A stretch of 64,000 nt of DNA, from NCBI GenBank assembly GCA_018653085.1, contig JABIAY010000016.1, positions 59,135 to 123,134 of the forward strand. The letters are read 5' to 3'. Below are positions 62,697-64,000 of the stretch, one piece after another. The notes under the pieces were generated by a model. That model did not search any database. It was not told the DNA's origin and was given only the letters and a program-made list of their open reading frames with translations. Both the position numbers and the translations under genes were made by a program. Position 1 is the stretch's first letter; every line of letters begins with the position of its first letter. This DNA is from Nitrospina sp. (GTDB lineage Bacteria; Nitrospinota; Nitrospinia; Nitrospinales; VA-1).

Positions 62697-64000
62697 ATGA
62701 GGCTAAACAGACGGAAATTCTTGCAGGTGAGTGCTGGTGTAGCGACAGCTATGGCATTGACGAGCAAGAGGGTTGGAGCTCAGCTGAAACCCGTAGTAAA
62801 AGTCGGGAATCCGCTGGAAGCTTATCCTGATAGACGGTGGGAAGAAGTCTACCGCGATCAGTATAAGTACGAGCGATCTTTTACGTATTGTTGTTCTCCG
62901 AACGACACCCATCAATGTCGCGTGCGTGGATTCGTACGTAATGGCATCCTGATGCGTATCGAGCAGAACTACGATCATCACAAAGTTCGTGACCTGTATG
63001 GTAACCAAGCTGACGCTGCGTGGAATCCTCGCATGTGTTTGCGTGGTATGACGTATCCCCGCCGTGCATACGGTCCTTATCGGAATAAGTATCCGATGAT
63101 CCGTGTTGGTTGGAAGCAGTGGGCGGATGATGGTTTTCCTTATCTGGATAAAGAGAACCGTGAAAAGTATAAGATGACAAGCCGGGGCACGGATGAATTT
63201 GTCCGTATGACCTGGGATCAGACTTTTACGTACTTGGCAAAGGGTCATGTTGCTGTAGGTAAAGCTTACAGTGGAGCCCGTGGTGCGCAGCGTCTGAAGA
63301 ATGAAGGCTATCAGCCTGAAATGATCGAAGCTATGGGTGGATCCGGTCCGCGTACTTTTAAGTATCGCGGTGGTATGGGTCTTCTCGGCGTTGTTGGTAA
63401 ATACGGTATTTACCGCTTAGCCAACAACATGGCTCTGTTGGATTCAATCATTCGCGGTCGTGGTCCTGGTAAAGTACTGGGCGGCCGGGCATGGTCCAAC
63501 TACACCTGGCATGGTGATCAGGCTCCGGGACATTCCTGGACCCATGGTATGCAAACCTCTGATATCGATTTCGCGGATCATCGTTATGCGAAGATGACGA
63601 TTCAGTGGGGTAAAAACCTGATCGAGAACAAAATGCCTGAAGCGCATTGGTACACAGAAATCATGGAGCGTGGTGGTACGCTGGTTTCAATTGCTCCTGA
63701 GTACAATCCGCCTGCAACTAAGGCAGATTACTGGGTACCTGTTCGTGCTGGTCTGTCCGACATCTCGTTGTTTTTGGGTGTTGCTAAGATCATCATGGAC
63801 GAAGGCCTTGTGGATATCGATTACGTGAAGGACTACACAGATATGCCTCTGTTGGTTCGAACGGATACGTTGATCCGCTTGCATCCGGATGATTTCATTC
63901 CGGGTTACAAGGCTCAAACCTTGCCGAAAGACGGCTTCACCACGAAGTGGATGAAGAACTTCAACCGTGACATGATGCCTGACTTTGCTGTTTGGGATAC
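62697..64000 (+). CDS. nxrA: Nitrite oxidoreductase alpha subunit NxrA (5' part, runs off the window)
   Basis: The first 434 residues are present and no stop is reached. A twin-arginine signal (NRRKFLQVSAGVATAMA) shows Tat export, so the active site faces the periplasm. Cysteines at 65, 66, 74 and 114 (FTYCCSPNDTHQC and PRMCLRG) mark the FeS-cluster region, and WHGDQAPG at 271-278 supplies the probable molybdenum-ligand Asp (D274), aligning with WYCDLPP of NarG. The HWYTEIMERGG block is typical of type II DMSO reductase family alpha subunits. Synonymous choice leans to GGT, CGT and similar codons, consistent with high expression. It oxidises nitrite to nitrate as the energy source. Confidence 0.9.
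   Translation, partial: MRLNRRKFLQVSAGVATAMALTSKRVGAQLKPVVKVGNPLEAYPDRRWEEVYRDQYKYERSFTYCCSPNDTHQCRVRGFVRNGILMRIEQNYDHHKVRDLYGNQADAAWNPRMCLRGMTYPRRAYGPYRNKYPMIRVGWKQWADDGFPYLDKENREKYKMTSRGTDEFVRMTWDQTFTYLAKGHVAVGKAYSGARGAQRLKNEGYQPEMIEAMGGSGPRTFKYRGGMGLLGVVGKYGIYRLANNMALLDSIIRGRGPGKVLGGRAWSNYTWHGDQAPGHSWTHGMQTSDIDFADHRYAKMTIQWGKNLIENKMPEAHWYTEIMERGGTLVSIAPEYNPPATKADYWVPVRAGLSDISLFLGVAKIIMDEGLVDIDYVKDYTDMPLLVRTDTLIRLHPDDFIPGYKAQTLPKDGFTTKWMKNFNRDMMPDFAVWD

Noticed and set aside
62703..63248. Minus-strand ORF antisense to the start of nxrA
   Set aside because: The plus strand reads NxrA motifs without interruption; the antisense ORF is a by-product of its codon usage.

Overview
The window is a contiguous piece of a bacterial chromosome that most resembles a Nitrospinota (Nitrospina-like) nitrite oxidiser. 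The main evidence is the truncated gene at the right edge (62697 onward). It encodes the N-terminal 434 residues of a periplasmic, Tat-exported nitrite oxidoreductase alpha subunit (NxrA), preceded by a consensus sigma-70 promoter and a leader of about 350 nt. A hopanoid radical-SAM enzyme (HpnH), lipoprotein and outer-membrane maturation genes (lgt, lnt, lptM) and RND efflux indicate a Gram-negative cell. The phylum call is an inference; no 16S rRNA is present.

Layout. 0-12 kb: pentapeptide protein, hpnH, a U32 peptidase-family tRNA hydroxylation gene, three tandem cyclic-nucleotide-binding proteins, a sigma-54 regulator with its own apparent target gene, a secreted nuclease, a wHTH/HATPase/STAS-like regulator with operator repeats, lgt and hemB. 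12-28 kb: an informational block, almost all on the minus strand, with tRNA-Asn, recR, ybaB, dnaX, SRP RNA, three tRNA-Ser genes and tRNA-Arg, serS, gyrA, gyrB and dnaA. 28-39 kb: etfB-small membrane ORF-etfA, rsmG, two parS sites, parA, parB, bactofilin, rsmI, a MinD-like ATPase, an L,D-transpeptidase, argH and lptM. Together with dnaA/gyrB/gyrA this marks an origin-proximal region. 39-49 kb: a heavy-metal island with two paralogous His-rich membrane-anchored proteins, a DUF6488-like protein, HupE/UreJ, a membrane anchor protein and CzcCBA-type efflux. 49-62 kb: DUF484, a GNAT enzyme, a flagellar rod-like protein, a DnaC-like loader, a Fic protein behind an operator array, an ene-reductase, a methyltransferase, a GemA-like protein, a CcmI-like lipoprotein, lnt, a BFD-like ferredoxin, an aspartate aminotransferase and coaD. 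62-64 kb: the nxrA leader and 5' part.

Two kinds of non-coding structure stand out. First, a mosaic family of interspersed repeats fills many gaps. Its modules include GGCCCCACGCCTAGTGG, the hairpin CCAGCGTGACGCTGG and the hairpin TGCCCCGAAGGGGTAA. Copies sit directly at gene 3' ends, where they supply the stop codon of several genes, and one copy lies inside a coding sequence (56345-56430). Second, there are three self-contained regulatory arrays. One is a sigma-54 promoter with TGAGAC/GTCTCA dyads next to a sigma-54 activator gene. One is a 19-bp perfect dyad plus 22-bp-periodic TATAACTA sites before the wHTH/HATPase gene. One is an 11-bp-phased ATACTAG array, duplicated at 55 bp, before the Fic gene.

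All functional assignments come from reading motifs and gene order; no database search was run.
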